Assembly (NCBI GenBank): GCA_017985675.1
Contig: JAGNXB010000019.1
Coordinates: 1-46,263 of the forward strand
Direction of reading: 5' to 3'
DNA from: Saprospiraceae bacterium
GTDB lineage: Bacteria; Bacteroidota; Bacteroidia; Chitinophagales; Saprospiraceae
Length of the DNA stretch: 46,263 nt
Program-made: the position numbers and the translations under genes
Part shown: positions 7,917 to 17,392 of the stretch, in pieces
How the letters are laid out: the number at the start of each line of letters is the position of its first letter
Position numbering within the stretch: position 1 is the stretch's first letter
The notes under the pieces: model-generated
What the model was told of the DNA's origin: nothing
The model's database searches: none
What the model saw: only the letters and a program-made list of their open reading frames with translations

Positions 7917-10900
7917 TTACCTCACCAACGTCACATCACCTTTAAAAATCCGTACCGAGCTATCTGTAAATACCACCTCAAAAAAATAAACATACACGCC
8001 CGGATCCATCATTCTTCCGCGAAATAATCCATCCCATCCCTGGCTGGGATCATTGATATTGAGGTCTTCTCTGAAATATAATGAATTGCCCCATCGATCA
8101 TAAATGGCGAGGTTGCGGACAAAGCTGATTGATGCATTTCCGTAAATCGTAAATAAATCATTTATGCCATCTCCATTGGGCGAAAAACTATTGGGAATAA
8201 ATAAATCTTTAAGTTCTGGCTCCACACTTTGCAGGGTCAGTTGCAGGGCATCATTACCGGGACAGCCTTCTACAGTTAATACTTGCACTGTTACTGTCTG
8301 TGAGACTGTAATTGGTCCCAGTTTGGTGGTTGGACAAGTCGCGCAAACCAGCGGATCTGATGCCGACCATTGGATCTGGTCCAGCAGGGCATTGGCCTGT
8401 ACACTCAGGTCAATTATTACACCCAAAACCGTGGTTTGATCCGGTCCTATATCTACCTGCACTGTCTGCCCGGATTGAATGATGATACCTGAATAGGTGC
8501 GTATACAGCCTCTGTCGTCTTTCACTTCTACCGTGTAGATGCCGGGTGACAAGTCGTCAAATACCGGATCAGACTGGATGTTTCCTCCATTGATGCTGTA
8601 AGTGTAAGGAGCCAGTCCGCCAGTTACTTGTTGCACTTGGATAATTCCGTTATGCTGACCTGCACAGCGTTCATGGTCAATGGCCAGCGTGGCATCAAGA
8701 AAGTTATATTCGTAGTGTCGGATATGCAGGCTGTCACAGCCGCTGCTGGCCAATAGGAAGGTGGTATCTGCTGCCGGACCTACCGGATCACATGAATATA
8801 TCGTCTCATTACTCAGGCTGAAGGGCGACCACTGAATTGTTGTCACTCTAACCGTATCGCAATACATTCCTGTCAGTGTACTGACAGTTGTGCCCACCTG
8901 GGACGAGTCACAACTATACTGTTGAATGTACTGGGTATCCACACCCATGTACACGATGGACTGAATCACTGTGCTGTCGCATCCGTATTGATTTATGAAT
9001 GTTAGGGTATCTTGAATGGCCTGGGTGATGTTGCAGGTTATGCCACTGATGTGGTTGGTATCTCGGGGTAGCAGGGATATCGTCGTAATGAGGGTGCTGT
9101 CGCAGCCTGCCTGATTTTGCAGGGTCGTTATAAACACCCCTGCCTGTGTGGGATCGCAAGTACCGATTGACATGAGAGTAGTGTCTGGTAGTACATACTG
9201 GTGATAAGTGATGAACAGGCTATCACAAGGACCTCCGGTGATGACGACTGTATCAATATAGTTGACACCAGACCCACAGATGATCTGGAAGGTGTTCTCC
9301 TGATAATGTCCCGTAGAAACCGTCGTAAGTACCACGATGCTGTCACAGCCTTCGATGGATTGCAGGTAAAAGGTATCTGTACCAGCGAGGGTCTGATCGC
9401 AGGTATCTATGGTTATGTGAAAAAGGTATGACGGACTTAAAGCCAGGTTGGTAATCACAAGGCTGTCGCAGCCCTGCGAATTTTGAAGCCAGAGGGAGTC
9501 TGTACCCACCTGTAACGGGTCGCATGTAAGAAGGGAGACATTTGTCTCATCGGAGGGCAGCATAGTGACCATGCGAACAACGATGCTGTCGCAGCCCTGT
9601 GCGTTTTGGAGCCAGAGGGTATCCGTACCCACCTGTGCGGGATCGCACGTTTGAAGGGAGACAATTGTCTCATCTGAAGGGAGCATGGTGACCATTCGGA
9701 TAACAATGCTGTCACAGCCCTGCTGATTACTCAGCGTGTCGGTGAACACCCCTAACTGGGCGGGGTCGCATGTGCCTAACAAGAGGGTGTCGGGCTGTGT
9801 TTGAACTAAGTCCGTGGTTATGGAGAAATTATCAGTATAGTCGCACTCCGGAATGTCGAAATCATCCTCATCAACCCCGGAAAGAGTGGATTGATCTGTA
9901 TTGACCACCATGTGCAGTTGGGTGAGCGGCGGAGAAGAGAAACTAAACGTCAGATTGAGCAGACTCTCTCCTGCTAGCATGGGTTGCGAGGTGAAATAGA
10001 CCCCTAACAGGGTACCGCCAACAAGTGGATCTGCATCGTAAAAAGCTACCGGTATGCCGACAGGAGCGGTAAGGGATGCATCGGGACGATTGTGGAGATC
10101 GAATGAGATGGTGTACTGCTGAGAGGTGGGATCGTAGTTGATACAACCGATCTCGCCATACATCCCCCCTGCCCTCTGGCGATAATAGCCATTGGTGTCC
10201 AGCAGGGACTGTTGCTCCATAAAACTGTTGTAGCGCCCATTGAGGTCAGTAGCATTGCTTTTCTGGACGACGGGAATGGTGAGATCATCGTTGACATTAT
10301 TGATGTGATAGGCATACTGGTTCCAAACTTTCCGGCCCGGTGCCCAGGGGGGCAGGCTGTCGGGAGAGCCGAAGATTTTAACCCTACTTTTGAAATTTGC
10401 AGCGATTCCTTCTGTACAGGTTACGCAAATCTGGGAGGAACCGTTATTGAGGATATCGCCGATAATAGGACCTTCATAAACAGTGGATGATTCACAAGGC
10501 GCACTGGCGATTTCCATAGGAACAGATGAGCTACCATCGATGATTCGGAGATGGGTTTCATCCCGGTGGATGATTTCCACAATACCATCGCCATTAAGAT
10601 CAAAGAGTGCTATACTGGTATTCGCCGATTTATCTGTGTGTGGGAAGGTCCATTGCTGGGCCAAATTAGTAGTGCCATCATATTGGTAACTCAGCAATTG
10701 CTCTTCTCGGACGATCAAAATAGATGAAAATCCGAATGGAGAGACTCTCCCAATGACAGGAGTATTCGTTGGATGAATATTTTTCGAATTGTTCCACGTA
10801 TTGACAGGTGGGATAACCTTGGCCAGCAAGGTGGGTGTACCACTGGCAAGCGTATAGGCATATAACCTCGCTTCGAATTGTGGCGTCTCACTGTGGACGA

Positions 10901-11771
10901 TCACGTCCAGTATGCCATCGCTATTAATGTCCCCTATGGCGGTGAGTCCATCGCGGAATTGTCCATCGACCTGTATCGTGTTCGGTGTCATGGAGTTGCC
11001 TAAAGGACCATCAGGGTTGGATATTTTTACCTTATAAATGGTATATCCGGCAGCGAGTTCCAGATCGGAAGGATCCCCATCCAATTGAGCGGCTACAGAA
11101 GCACCAAAGTACTCATTATAGCCGATTCCAAAATCTCCCCCATCTGCGAGTTTTGCCCCCGTACGGGCGTTAAAAATGCGATTGCCTACATACACCTCAG
11201 GTATGCCATCCTGATTGAAATCCGCAAATCCAATGGTTCCTTTACACTGTTCTCTTTTGTTGTCCACGTGATAATCATCCGAAACCCATCGTGTGGTGCC
11301 ATTCAAATTTGTACAAACTATCCTGCCAGACGCAGGAACTCCTGAATTACTATGTAAATTATGGAATAATTCAGGAATTTGATCATCATCAATATTTGCA
11401 ATAGCTATATTTGGGTTAAGAAAAAAGGATGCCAAAATTGGAACAGAAAACAGAGTATCTCCAGAGGCAGGATTTAAAATTAGAATTCGTTTTCCTTGGC
11501 CTTTAACAATTATTTCTGGATAACAATCGCCTGAGACATCTGCAAAAGATAATAAAGAAAACTCTGAAATAATTTCATCTATAATACTGGTTGACTTTAA
11601 TTCCAGTTGGATTGGTCCTGGTATATATTTTTTGTTGATAAAACAAGATAATGTGTCTGGGTACTGGCAATCTTGAGCAAAGACAGGTTGAAATCCTATC
11701 AAGAATACAAATACACAAAATAGAAGAAAAGAAAAAGAAACCGTGTCTTTTTGATTCATAACCCGAATCAT
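7917..11771 (-). CDS. Large surface protein: FG-GAP repeats, cysteine repeats, SprB repeat and T9SS type B (gliding-motility type) sorting domain
   Basis: A 1284-residue exported protein. The signal peptide is FLLFCVFVFLIGFQPVFAQ; the second ATG (11759) is an equally plausible start. Residues about 70-480 hold FG-GAP/VCBS-like calcium-binding motifs (DVSGDCYPEI, NIDDDQIPEL, DFNQDGIPEV, DINSDGILDV, DLNGDGIVEI), probably an integrin-like propeller. Next come nine repeats of about 40 residues with paired cysteines (TCDPAQxG ... GCDS). One SprB-type repeat follows (GGLAPYTYSING, LSPGIYTVEVKDDRGC). The tail (FIPNSFSPNGDGINDLF, IYDRWGNSLYF, GVYVYFFEV) is the gliding motility-associated C-terminal domain used as a T9SS type B signal. 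Likely role: a cell-surface adhesin or structural filament. The first 400 or so bases of the gene are AT-rich compared with the rest. Confidence 0.9.
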   Translation of the reverse strand: MIRVMNQKDTVSFSFLLFCVFVFLIGFQPVFAQDCQYPDTLSCFINKKYIPGPIQLELKSTSIIDEIISEFSLLSFADVSGDCYPEIIVKGQGKRILILNPASGDTLFSVPILASFFLNPNIAIANIDDDQIPELFHNLHSNSGVPASGRIVCTNLNGTTRWVSDDYHVDNKREQCKGTIGFADFNQDGIPEVYVGNRIFNARTGAKLADGGDFGIGYNEYFGASVAAQLDGDPSDLELAAGYTIYKVKISNPDGPLGNSMTPNTIQVDGQFRDGLTAIGDINSDGILDVIVHSETPQFEARLYAYTLASGTPTLLAKVIPPVNTWNNSKNIHPTNTPVIGRVSPFGFSSILIVREEQLLSYQYDGTTNLAQQWTFPHTDKSANTSIALFDLNGDGIVEIIHRDETHLRIIDGSSSVPMEIASAPCESSTVYEGPIIGDILNNGSSQICVTCTEGIAANFKSRVKIFGSPDSLPPWAPGRKVWNQYAYHINNVNDDLTIPVVQKSNATDLNGRYNSFMEQQSLLDTNGYYRQRAGGMYGEIGCINYDPTSQQYTISFDLHNRPDASLTAPVGIPVAFYDADPLVGGTLLGVYFTSQPMLAGESLLNLTFSFSSPPLTQLHMVVNTDQSTLSGVDEDDFDIPECDYTDNFSITTDLVQTQPDTLLLGTCDPAQLGVFTDTLSNQQGCDSIVIRMVTMLPSDETIVSLQTCDPAQVGTDTLWLQNAQGCDSIVVRMVTMLPSDETNVSLLTCDPLQVGTDSLWLQNSQGCDSLVITNLALSPSYLFHITIDTCDQTLAGTDTFYLQSIEGCDSIVVLTTVSTGHYQENTFQIICGSGVNYIDTVVITGGPCDSLFITYHQYVLPDTTLMSIGTCDPTQAGVFITTLQNQAGCDSTLITTISLLPRDTNHISGITCNITQAIQDTLTFINQYGCDSTVIQSIVYMGVDTQYIQQYSCDSSQVGTTVSTLTGMYCDTVRVTTIQWSPFSLSNETIYSCDPVGPAADTTFLLASSGCDSLHIRHYEYNFLDATLAIDHERCAGQHNGIIQVQQVTGGLAPYTYSINGGNIQSDPVFDDLSPGIYTVEVKDDRGCIRTYSGIIIQSGQTVQVDIGPDQTTVLGVIIDLSVQANALLDQIQWSASDPLVCATCPTTKLGPITVSQTVTVQVLTVEGCPGNDALQLTLQSVEPELKDLFIPNSFSPNGDGINDLFTIYGNASISFVRNLAIYDRWGNSLYFREDLNINDPSQGWDGLFRGRMMDPGVYVYFFEVVFTDSSVRIFKGDVTLVR
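8705..9785 (-). repeat. Nine cysteine-paired protein repeats (TCDP...GCDS) inside the type B T9SS protein
   Basis: Reading on the minus strand, nine units of about 40 codons each carry a leading TC, IC or SC cysteine and a trailing GCDS, PCDS or YCDT cysteine. The second and third units are nearly identical, including the following MVTMLPSDET linker, which points to recent duplication. The unit-wise cysteine pairs suggest one disulphide per repeat in the extracellular protein. Confidence 0.85.
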
Positions 11772-11786
11772 TTAGTAAATAATACA

Positions 11787-11817
11787 GCCATCCTGCATAA
11801 AATTTGTGCAGGATGGC
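11787..11817 (-). terminator. Hairpin terminator between the broken T9SS gene and the type B protein gene
   Basis: A perfect 11-bp stem (GCCATCCTGCA / TGCAGGATGGC) around a 9-base loop, located after the final TAA (11832) of the broken T9SS gene on the minus strand and just upstream of the next gene. It likely ends the upstream transcript so that the two genes are separate units. Confidence 0.6.
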
Positions 11818-11831
11818 CGTAGAATAAACAA

Positions 11832-13133
11832 TTACTGTTTGATGATCTTGAGTACAGATTTATGACCATTCATGTCCCTATACGTCAAAAAATATAATCC
11901 AGATGGAACCTGGAGGGATTGTCGATGCTCTGTTCATGTGAATGAATCCAGTACAATCCGGTTCCCATGGACATCAATTATTTCATACTCCGTCCTTGGA
12001 AGACTAGAATAAATAATAATCTCGCCTGAGTGCGTAGGATTGGGTTGTACGAATACATCTCCATGGATACGAACTTTTGTCTCAAATGTTCCCGTCAAAG
12101 GCAAAGGTTCACCTTGAATACAATCAGGAATTGGCACATAAATGGTCTTATAGCATGGGCAATTGGCAGTAGGGGAGCAACTGGAATTGCACACCTTTAT
12201 AGTGAGGAAGATATCCTCGTCAAATGGCCCAACCTGCTGAGGTGAGGGCAAAGGGCCATCATCCAATGAGTTCCCATCAACATCAGTTGCTTCATAACAA
12301 GCATATTTTGATGGTGGCCACAGCACTTCCAGATCCACATAATATGTGATGTCATCATACTCGTCCTTTATACACGGGACATCTTCGACATAGACCTCCA
12401 AATTACAAGTGGTACTGCACGGCTTTGGTGGGCAAATAATAAATTCAGTTATACAAGAACTCTCTCCAAGAGTATACACTTGGCATCCGTCCCCGATTGT
12501 TAGATCAGGAATAGTATAAATCACATTGTAATTATACGATATACCATTAAGTTTGTAACTACTTGAAGTTTCACTTGGAACTTCTATATCAAATGACCAC
12601 GTATTGTTTGAAGAGTTACATTGAACATTGCCAATCTTTACATTATAGAAGTCTTCACATCCTGAACAATATGCCGGTGGTTCAATATACTCCACATATT
12701 CGCAACTATCCATAATGTAAAGTGTCAACAACCAGCCTCCCTCCTGTATTTTGAATGGTCCCAATTCGATCTGCGCATTCCCCGTTCCATCGGCTCTTTC
12801 CCGGGTATCCTGTTCATTGGGGTATGGGTCGACCAGGGTTCGTTCGATTGTCCAATTCAGGCCGGATACGTTGCCAATGTCAACAGTGACAAAATAATAA
12901 TCATCAGAGATGTTGTTATCTGGGTTTCCCGGCGGAATAGGTGTATTGTCCATGCATCCGCTCACTTCGAAATCTATCTCAGGATCAAAATAATTATCTT
13001 TACAGATCTCGATATCATTGCTTGTTTGGAAAGGTATAAATGTAGAACCGTTGGTAAATCCGCCCGATATAAACACATCCAGGCAATTATTGAAGCCAAA
13101 ATTTGATATAGGAAAATCAAAACAGAAACTCAT
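11832..13133 (-). pseudogene. Broken T9SS type A surface protein: in-frame TGA in the sorting domain, no signal peptide
   Basis: The open frame stops at a TGA (11936-11934) just after residues RIVLDSFT, in the middle of a T9SS type A domain (VQPNPTHSGEIII, YEIIDVHGNRIV). Reading straight on in the same frame gives the missing half: LQVPSGLYFLTYRDMNGHK, then SVLKIIKQ and a TAA at 11834-11832. A full-length ancestor was therefore interrupted by one nonsense codon. The 5' end is also defective. The frame continues to a TTG at 13214, but neither that start nor the ATG at 13133 gives a signal peptide, and the reading frame closes just upstream. The body is cysteine-rich (CSTTCNLEVYVEDVPC, CSPTANCPCYK), resembling extracellular adhesin modules. 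It may be a decaying gene, or a sequencing error may have made the TGA. Recoding is unlikely. Confidence 0.75.
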
Positions 13134-13214
13134 CTTAATTAACTTTGCTCCCTGATATATATCGTTGAGGAAGCAATGTAATATGTTATTTCTAAATATG
13201 CAAGTGTTTGTCAA

Positions 13215-13691
13215 TATTATTTTGTGTTGATATGAATATTTAACTAACTATGTACATTTCAAGGCATAAAACAACACCGAACAGGTTGTGAAGTAGCCAA
13301 TTATGGTAAGCTGGAGAAAGACCCGGTTAACCCCTTTTTGCCAGCGAACACCTCAAAATGTCCTGATAGACTTAACTTCTATTTATCGGGTAATGATAGA
13401 ACAACTCGGATACTACAAAAAGAGTATAAATACTTATTATGTGGTACCTCTCACAACACCATCCCTTGACCAATCAAATTTGGAATCTGGACATATTGAA
13501 TCTAAGAATCTGGGTTGCAGGATGCGGGATTGATCAGGCTTTACGTTGCGCCCGCCGCATGCACACCGCGATTGTTGCGTGATATGGTAATAAATGCCAC
13601 CCACGCTGGGGGTTATATCGCCAGAAAATAGATGTCCAAGCCCGCAACCCGCACCCCTGTAACCCGGCGACCCAGCAACCAGCACCCCCAC
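13215..13691. other. Intergenic stretch with dispersed repeats, no convincing gene
   Basis: Between the broken T9SS gene and htpG I see no supported gene. Around 13477-13531 there are aatctgg-type words and a copy of gggttgcaggatgcggg, matching the family at 7732-7863. From about 13650 to 13690 lies a C-rich run with repeated caacccgcaccc and acccagcaaccagc words. A 76-codon frame at 13303-13533 runs into this repeat and is probably chance. Confidence 0.6.
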
Positions 13692-13733
13692 AAAAAAAGG
13701 GCGAAACACTACTGTGGTGCTTCGCCCTTTTAA
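13692..13733 (-). terminator. Strong rho-independent terminator of htpG
   Basis: On the minus strand this reads as a 15-bp stem (aaaagggcgaagcac pairing with gtgtttcgccctttt, one G-U) with a 7-base loop, followed by an unbroken T-run. It begins 17 bases after the htpG stop codon. It is the clearest intrinsic terminator in the window. Confidence 0.85.
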
Positions 13734-13749
13734 ATCATTTATAACTGAA

Positions 13750-15612
13750 TTAGCCAGCCATTTCCAGGGAGCGCTGGACAAAACGCGCCAGGTCTTCGCC
13801 TTTTAACATTTGCTGATTGAGACGGGCCAGATCATACAGATAGGAAGCAAATTCCTGACCTGCTGTTTCGTCGGTCATGCCAGCCAGTTTTTTGGCAATC
13901 GTTGGATGATTGGTATTTACGACGAGATTCCACATATCCGGGAATTCCATTCCACCCATGTTTTGCATGGACTGCATTTCCTGCATGCGGCGCATAAATT
14001 CCGGCCGGGTGATCATCACCGGGTGATCCTGTGGGGACAATGCTTTTAATTGAATGCTGGAACGATGGCCTTCATCCAGGACCGATGAAAAATAACCCTT
14101 CACTTTTTCCTGTTCGTCGGCGGAGAGCACGGATTCCGTTGTTTCTTCCCTGGCGACCAGTTGATCTACCGTATCCGCGTCTACCCGTTTGAAGTGGAGG
14201 TCACCCAGTTTGTGTTCCAGGTGCTGCATAAAGTGATTGTCGATGAGCTGATCAAATTCCAGCACATCGTACCCTCTTTGTTTAGCTGCCTGTATGTAAG
14301 CATGGTGTACCTGTGGTTGGGTGGTATAAAGTACCACCAGGTTATTATCCTTCTCTGTTTGCAGCGCTTTAATATGCTCGCGGTATTCGTCGATGGTAAA
14401 ACATTTGCCTTCCAGGTTTTTGAGCAAGGCAAATTTGATCGCCGATTCGTGAAATTTTTCGTCAGTGAGCATGCCATATTTTACGAAGACGCCAATGTCC
14501 GGCCACTTTTGCTCAAATGCTTCACGATCTTTTTTAAACAGGCCGCCCAGTTTTTCGGCGACTTTTTTAGTGATATAGCTATTGATTTTCCGCACATTGC
14601 TATCGCTCTGTAAATAGCTGCGCGATACGTTGAGGGGAATATCCGGCGAATCAATGATGCCGTGCAGGAGCGTCAAAAATTCAGGTACAATTTCGCGCAC
14701 TTCATCGGTGACATAGACCTGATTGGAATACAGGTGAATTTTGTTTTTTTGGTTGTCAATCGACTGTTGAATCTTCGGGAAATAGAGGATGCCCGTAAGA
14801 TTAAACGGATAGTCGATATTAAGGTGGATCCAAAAGAGGGGATCCGTACTAAAAGGGTGCAACTCCTTGTAAAAGGCGAGATAGTCGGCATCTTTCAATT
14901 CGGCAGGCTGCTTTTTCCAAAGTGGCTCTGTGTCATTGATGATATTATCGACCTCTTTTTCGACTGATTTGCGGTCATCTCCTTCACCGGTCCATTCCGT
15001 TTCTTTTTTGGTCCCAAAGCGGATGGTCACGGGCAGGAAGCGGCAGTATTTGCGCAGCAGATTTTCGATGCGGCTTTCTTCCAGGAACTCTTTGTTGTCT
15101 TTATTGATATGCAGGATGATATCCGTGCCGCGTTCTTCACGCGTTGCATTTTCGAGGGTGTATTCCGGATTGCCGTCACACATCCAGCGGCTGGCCTGCG
15201 GATCCTTCCAAGACCGCGTCACCACCTCTACCTGATCGGCTACCATAAATGCGGAATAAAAACCAAGTCCAAAGTGGCCTATGATCTTTTCGTCCTGATA
15301 TTTTTCGAGGAATTCGGTAGCACTGGAAAAGGCCACCTGGTTGAGATAGCGGATCACTTCTTCGGAAGTCATGCCGATACCGCGATCGCGAATGGTTAAT
15401 GTCTTTTTCTTTTTATCGAGAATAATATCGATCGTGAGATCCCCCAATTCGCCACTCACTTCGCCTCTGGAAGACAGGGCTTTAACCTTGGTGGTCGCGT
15501 CGACGGCATTGGAAACTAATTCTCTCAGAAATATCTCATGGTCAGAATAGAGAAATTTCTTGATGATAGGGAAGATGTTCTCTGTTTGAACGGATATCTG
15601 TCCTTTTTGCAT
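13750..15612 (-). CDS. htpG: Molecular chaperone HtpG (Hsp90 family)
   Basis: A 620-residue cytosolic Hsp90 chaperone, an ATP-driven dimer that helps client proteins fold and mature. The GHKL ATPase domain is complete: FLRELVSNAVDA supplies the catalytic glutamate and Mg-binding asparagine, IRDRGIGMT is the DxGxG nucleotide motif, and GHFGLGFYSAFMVAD is the glycine-rich lid. The middle domain has the conserved LYSNQVYVTDE and SRSYLQSD segments (the latter near the catalytic-arginine loop), and the C-terminal dimerisation region ends FVQRSLEMAG. Length is normal for the bacterial protein. It stands alone, with a strong terminator behind it. Upstream on the minus strand TTTG lies 21 bases before CGCCTTTG, a partial match to the Bacteroidota -33/-7 pattern; this promoter is inference. 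Confidence 0.98.
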   Translation of the reverse strand: MQKGQISVQTENIFPIIKKFLYSDHEIFLRELVSNAVDATTKVKALSSRGEVSGELGDLTIDIILDKKKKTLTIRDRGIGMTSEEVIRYLNQVAFSSATEFLEKYQDEKIIGHFGLGFYSAFMVADQVEVVTRSWKDPQASRWMCDGNPEYTLENATREERGTDIILHINKDNKEFLEESRIENLLRKYCRFLPVTIRFGTKKETEWTGEGDDRKSVEKEVDNIINDTEPLWKKQPAELKDADYLAFYKELHPFSTDPLFWIHLNIDYPFNLTGILYFPKIQQSIDNQKNKIHLYSNQVYVTDEVREIVPEFLTLLHGIIDSPDIPLNVSRSYLQSDSNVRKINSYITKKVAEKLGGLFKKDREAFEQKWPDIGVFVKYGMLTDEKFHESAIKFALLKNLEGKCFTIDEYREHIKALQTEKDNNLVVLYTTQPQVHHAYIQAAKQRGYDVLEFDQLIDNHFMQHLEHKLGDLHFKRVDADTVDQLVAREETTESVLSADEQEKVKGYFSSVLDEGHRSSIQLKALSPQDHPVMITRPEFMRRMQEMQSMQNMGGMEFPDMWNLVVNTNHPTIAKKLAGMTDETAGQEFASYLYDLARLNQQMLKGEDLARFVQRSLEMAG

Positions 15613-15806
15613 AGCGTAGTCGTTTTCCTAGGCAGTACAAAGGCGATGCCATCTGGGGATAACTGACAAAATGGCAAGTTTCGGCGGATTGTCCCGTCAA
15701 TATCCGTCTGTTTCCCTGTCACATTATTCCAAAAATGGCGGACAGTCCAGATCAGAATTGGAACCATTCTTGCATAACTCTATGCAGCTATAGCAGCAGC
15801 GCAAAA

Positions 15807-16028
15807 ATGAGTCAAATACGACTGATCAATGGAGCCGAAATTGTGAACTTCATCACGGACTTCACGCAACGCGAGGGCCGGGTACGGTATCGCATACGGC
15901 TGCATTTGTCAGGAGGTGAGACCTTGATTTTTGCAGATTATGCCCGCTTTGAGCAATACCGTCAAGCCTGGAGTAATCTGCACCAGGCCAAAGAGCGTGC
16001 ATCGAACCTCAGGGTTCGTCTAGGATAA
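15807..16028 (+). CDS. Small hypothetical protein
   Basis: A 73-residue soluble protein from an ATG at 15807. The frame is open further upstream to an ATG at 15735, but the extra 24 residues lack any conserved look, while MSQIRLINGAEIVNFITDF is a compact start. The predicted sequence has a GREGRVRYRIRLHLSGGE-like beta-rich core (residues about 20-40) and a helical, basic C-terminus (WSNLHQAKERASNLRVRLG). No family recognised. It is divergent from htpG, with a 194-base shared upstream region. Codon use looks ordinary for the window, so I think it is real, but the function is unknown. Confidence 0.6.
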   Translation: MSQIRLINGAEIVNFITDFTQREGRVRYRIRLHLSGGETLIFADYARFEQYRQAWSNLHQAKERASNLRVRLG

Positions 16029-16111
16029 ATGTCAAGATGGAGTAAGGGATCGGAGTACACGGAGGGAACCGTGCCGGTCCCTTTTCCTTTTTGGTCAAGG
16101 ATATACATTCT

Positions 16112-16342
16112 ATGTCGTTTAGTTAAGAATGGTCAGTAACTATTACTCTTAAAGATCATCGCGTCTAGTTCAACCCCTTCAGGGTTGGAAATGCTCCTTT
16201 TGTTTACCCCGGGTTGCACCCGGGGCTATGGATATTGAAGCCCTTCAGGCTTCGGTATTGAGATATTTTATTGGCGATATCGACCCATTGCGGAAGGTTG
16301 GACTGCATTATAAGTCAGCTAAGATGCTTAACTAAACGACAT
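16112..16342. mobile_element. MITE-like element, copy 1 (231 bp, 16-bp terminal inverted repeats)
   Basis: The element is bounded by perfect 16-bp inverted repeats, ATGTCGTTTAGTTAAG (16112-16127) and its complement (16327-16342). It encodes no protein. Inside are palindromic modules: tcaaccccttcagggttgg, ccccgggttgcacccgggg, and gaagcccttcaggcttc. The flanks are imperfect direct repeats, ggatatacattct (16099-16111) and ggatttacattgt (16344-16356), which could be a degraded target duplication. A second copy lies at 39845-40143 with the same ends and modules. Mobilisation by a transposase elsewhere in the genome is inference. Confidence 0.75.
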
Positions 16343-16519
16343 TGGATTTACATTGTACTCCATCAATTTGACGCACTCCACCACCGGTTAGACCAATTTA
16401 TTTTCAAAAATATTTACTTCGGGAATAAAAGAAATTACATCTAACTTAGCGGAATTAGGAAGTCTTTTTGAATGCATTTGTATCAACGATACAGGTACGT
16501 CACCCTAATTGGGTTAAAA

Positions 16520-17392
16520 ATGAAAAAAATCGCCACGTTTATTTTTGCCTCTTTTGGTTTTTTCCTATACACTGTTCCGCAGGTCCAGGCACAGGATTTT
16601 GTCACACCCGGCAACCAATGGAATATTGCCGTTTATCCCACTTTTTCGCCCAACACCTCTTCTTATTCCGTAAGGATTGGAGAAGATACGTTGGTTAATT
16701 CCGTACTTTATAACAAGTTATATTATACGCACGATACCCTGAATACAAACTGGGCATTTTCCCACAGTTATGTCCGGGAAGATACCAGCAAAAAAGTTTT
16801 TTATAAGGATGGCAATGCCAACGAGGTGTTGCTGTATGATTTTAATCTGGATATAAATGACACCTTTCCGATTGAAACCTTTTGCATTTTGCAGGTTATC
16901 GATATAGATACGGTAGTGCTTAATAATGGTGAACCACGGAGAAGGAAACGATTGGTCAATAAACTTGAACCAGCATGGGGAGACCAATATTGGATAGATG
17001 GTATTGGAAGCAACTTTGGCGTCATTTCTCACTTTGACTTTTGTTATACGGACTATAATGATGGGTTTTTATGTTTTTACGGAAACAATGAATTATTATT
17101 TCCGGAATCTCCGCCCTCCTGTTTTATTACTGAAATCGACAAATTGCCGGTAAGTGAACATATCCATATCTACCCCAATCCAATGCACAACAGACTGAAC
17201 ATTGAAGATCCTGGTGCTCACTATATGACCTATTCCCTGTACAATGGATTAGGGGAATTATTAAACTGGGGTAAGTTGACTGGCGTTCATACACAGATCG
17301 AATGCGGTACTATTCCAGCAGGTTTTTATGTACTCATACTTACTGATTTAATAGGCAATCGGTATTTGAAGCGAATGATTAAAATTGACTAG
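16520..17392 (+). CDS. Exported protein with T9SS type A sorting domain, otherwise unknown
   Basis: A 290-residue protein. The ATG at 16520 is preferred over the in-frame ATG at 16472 because it starts a standard signal peptide (MKKIATFIFASFGFF, cleavage likely at VQAQ). The mature body (QWNIAVYPTFSPNTSSYSV, VLYNKLYYTHDTLN, RKRLVNKLEP, YWIDGIGSNFG) resembles a common uncharacterised Bacteroidota secreted family that carries a 'WIEGIGS' motif before the tail. The C-terminus (HIYPNPMHNRLNIED, YSLYNGLGELL, AGFYVLILT, LKRMIKID) is a T9SS type A sorting domain. It probably reaches the cell surface or medium. The MITE-like element lies upstream in the same spacer, and no operon partner is visible. 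Confidence 0.85.
   Translation: MKKIATFIFASFGFFLYTVPQVQAQDFVTPGNQWNIAVYPTFSPNTSSYSVRIGEDTLVNSVLYNKLYYTHDTLNTNWAFSHSYVREDTSKKVFYKDGNANEVLLYDFNLDINDTFPIETFCILQVIDIDTVVLNNGEPRRRKRLVNKLEPAWGDQYWIDGIGSNFGVISHFDFCYTDYNDGFLCFYGNNELLFPESPPSCFITEIDKLPVSEHIHIYPNPMHNRLNIEDPGAHYMTYSLYNGLGELLNWGKLTGVHTQIECGTIPAGFYVLILTDLIGNRYLKRMIKID

Noticed and set aside
9201..9431. Plus-strand frames inside the cysteine-repeat region
   Set aside because: They are complements of the repeat array in the real minus-strand gene.
11934..11936. TGA as selenocysteine or programmed readthrough
   Set aside because: T9SS tails have no selenocysteine role, there is no evident downstream SECIS-like stem, and the 5' end of the gene is also defective.
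13303..13533. 76-codon open frame upstream of the broken T9SS gene
   Set aside because: It runs into the dispersed aatctgg/gggttgcagg repeat and has no domain or plausible codon pattern.
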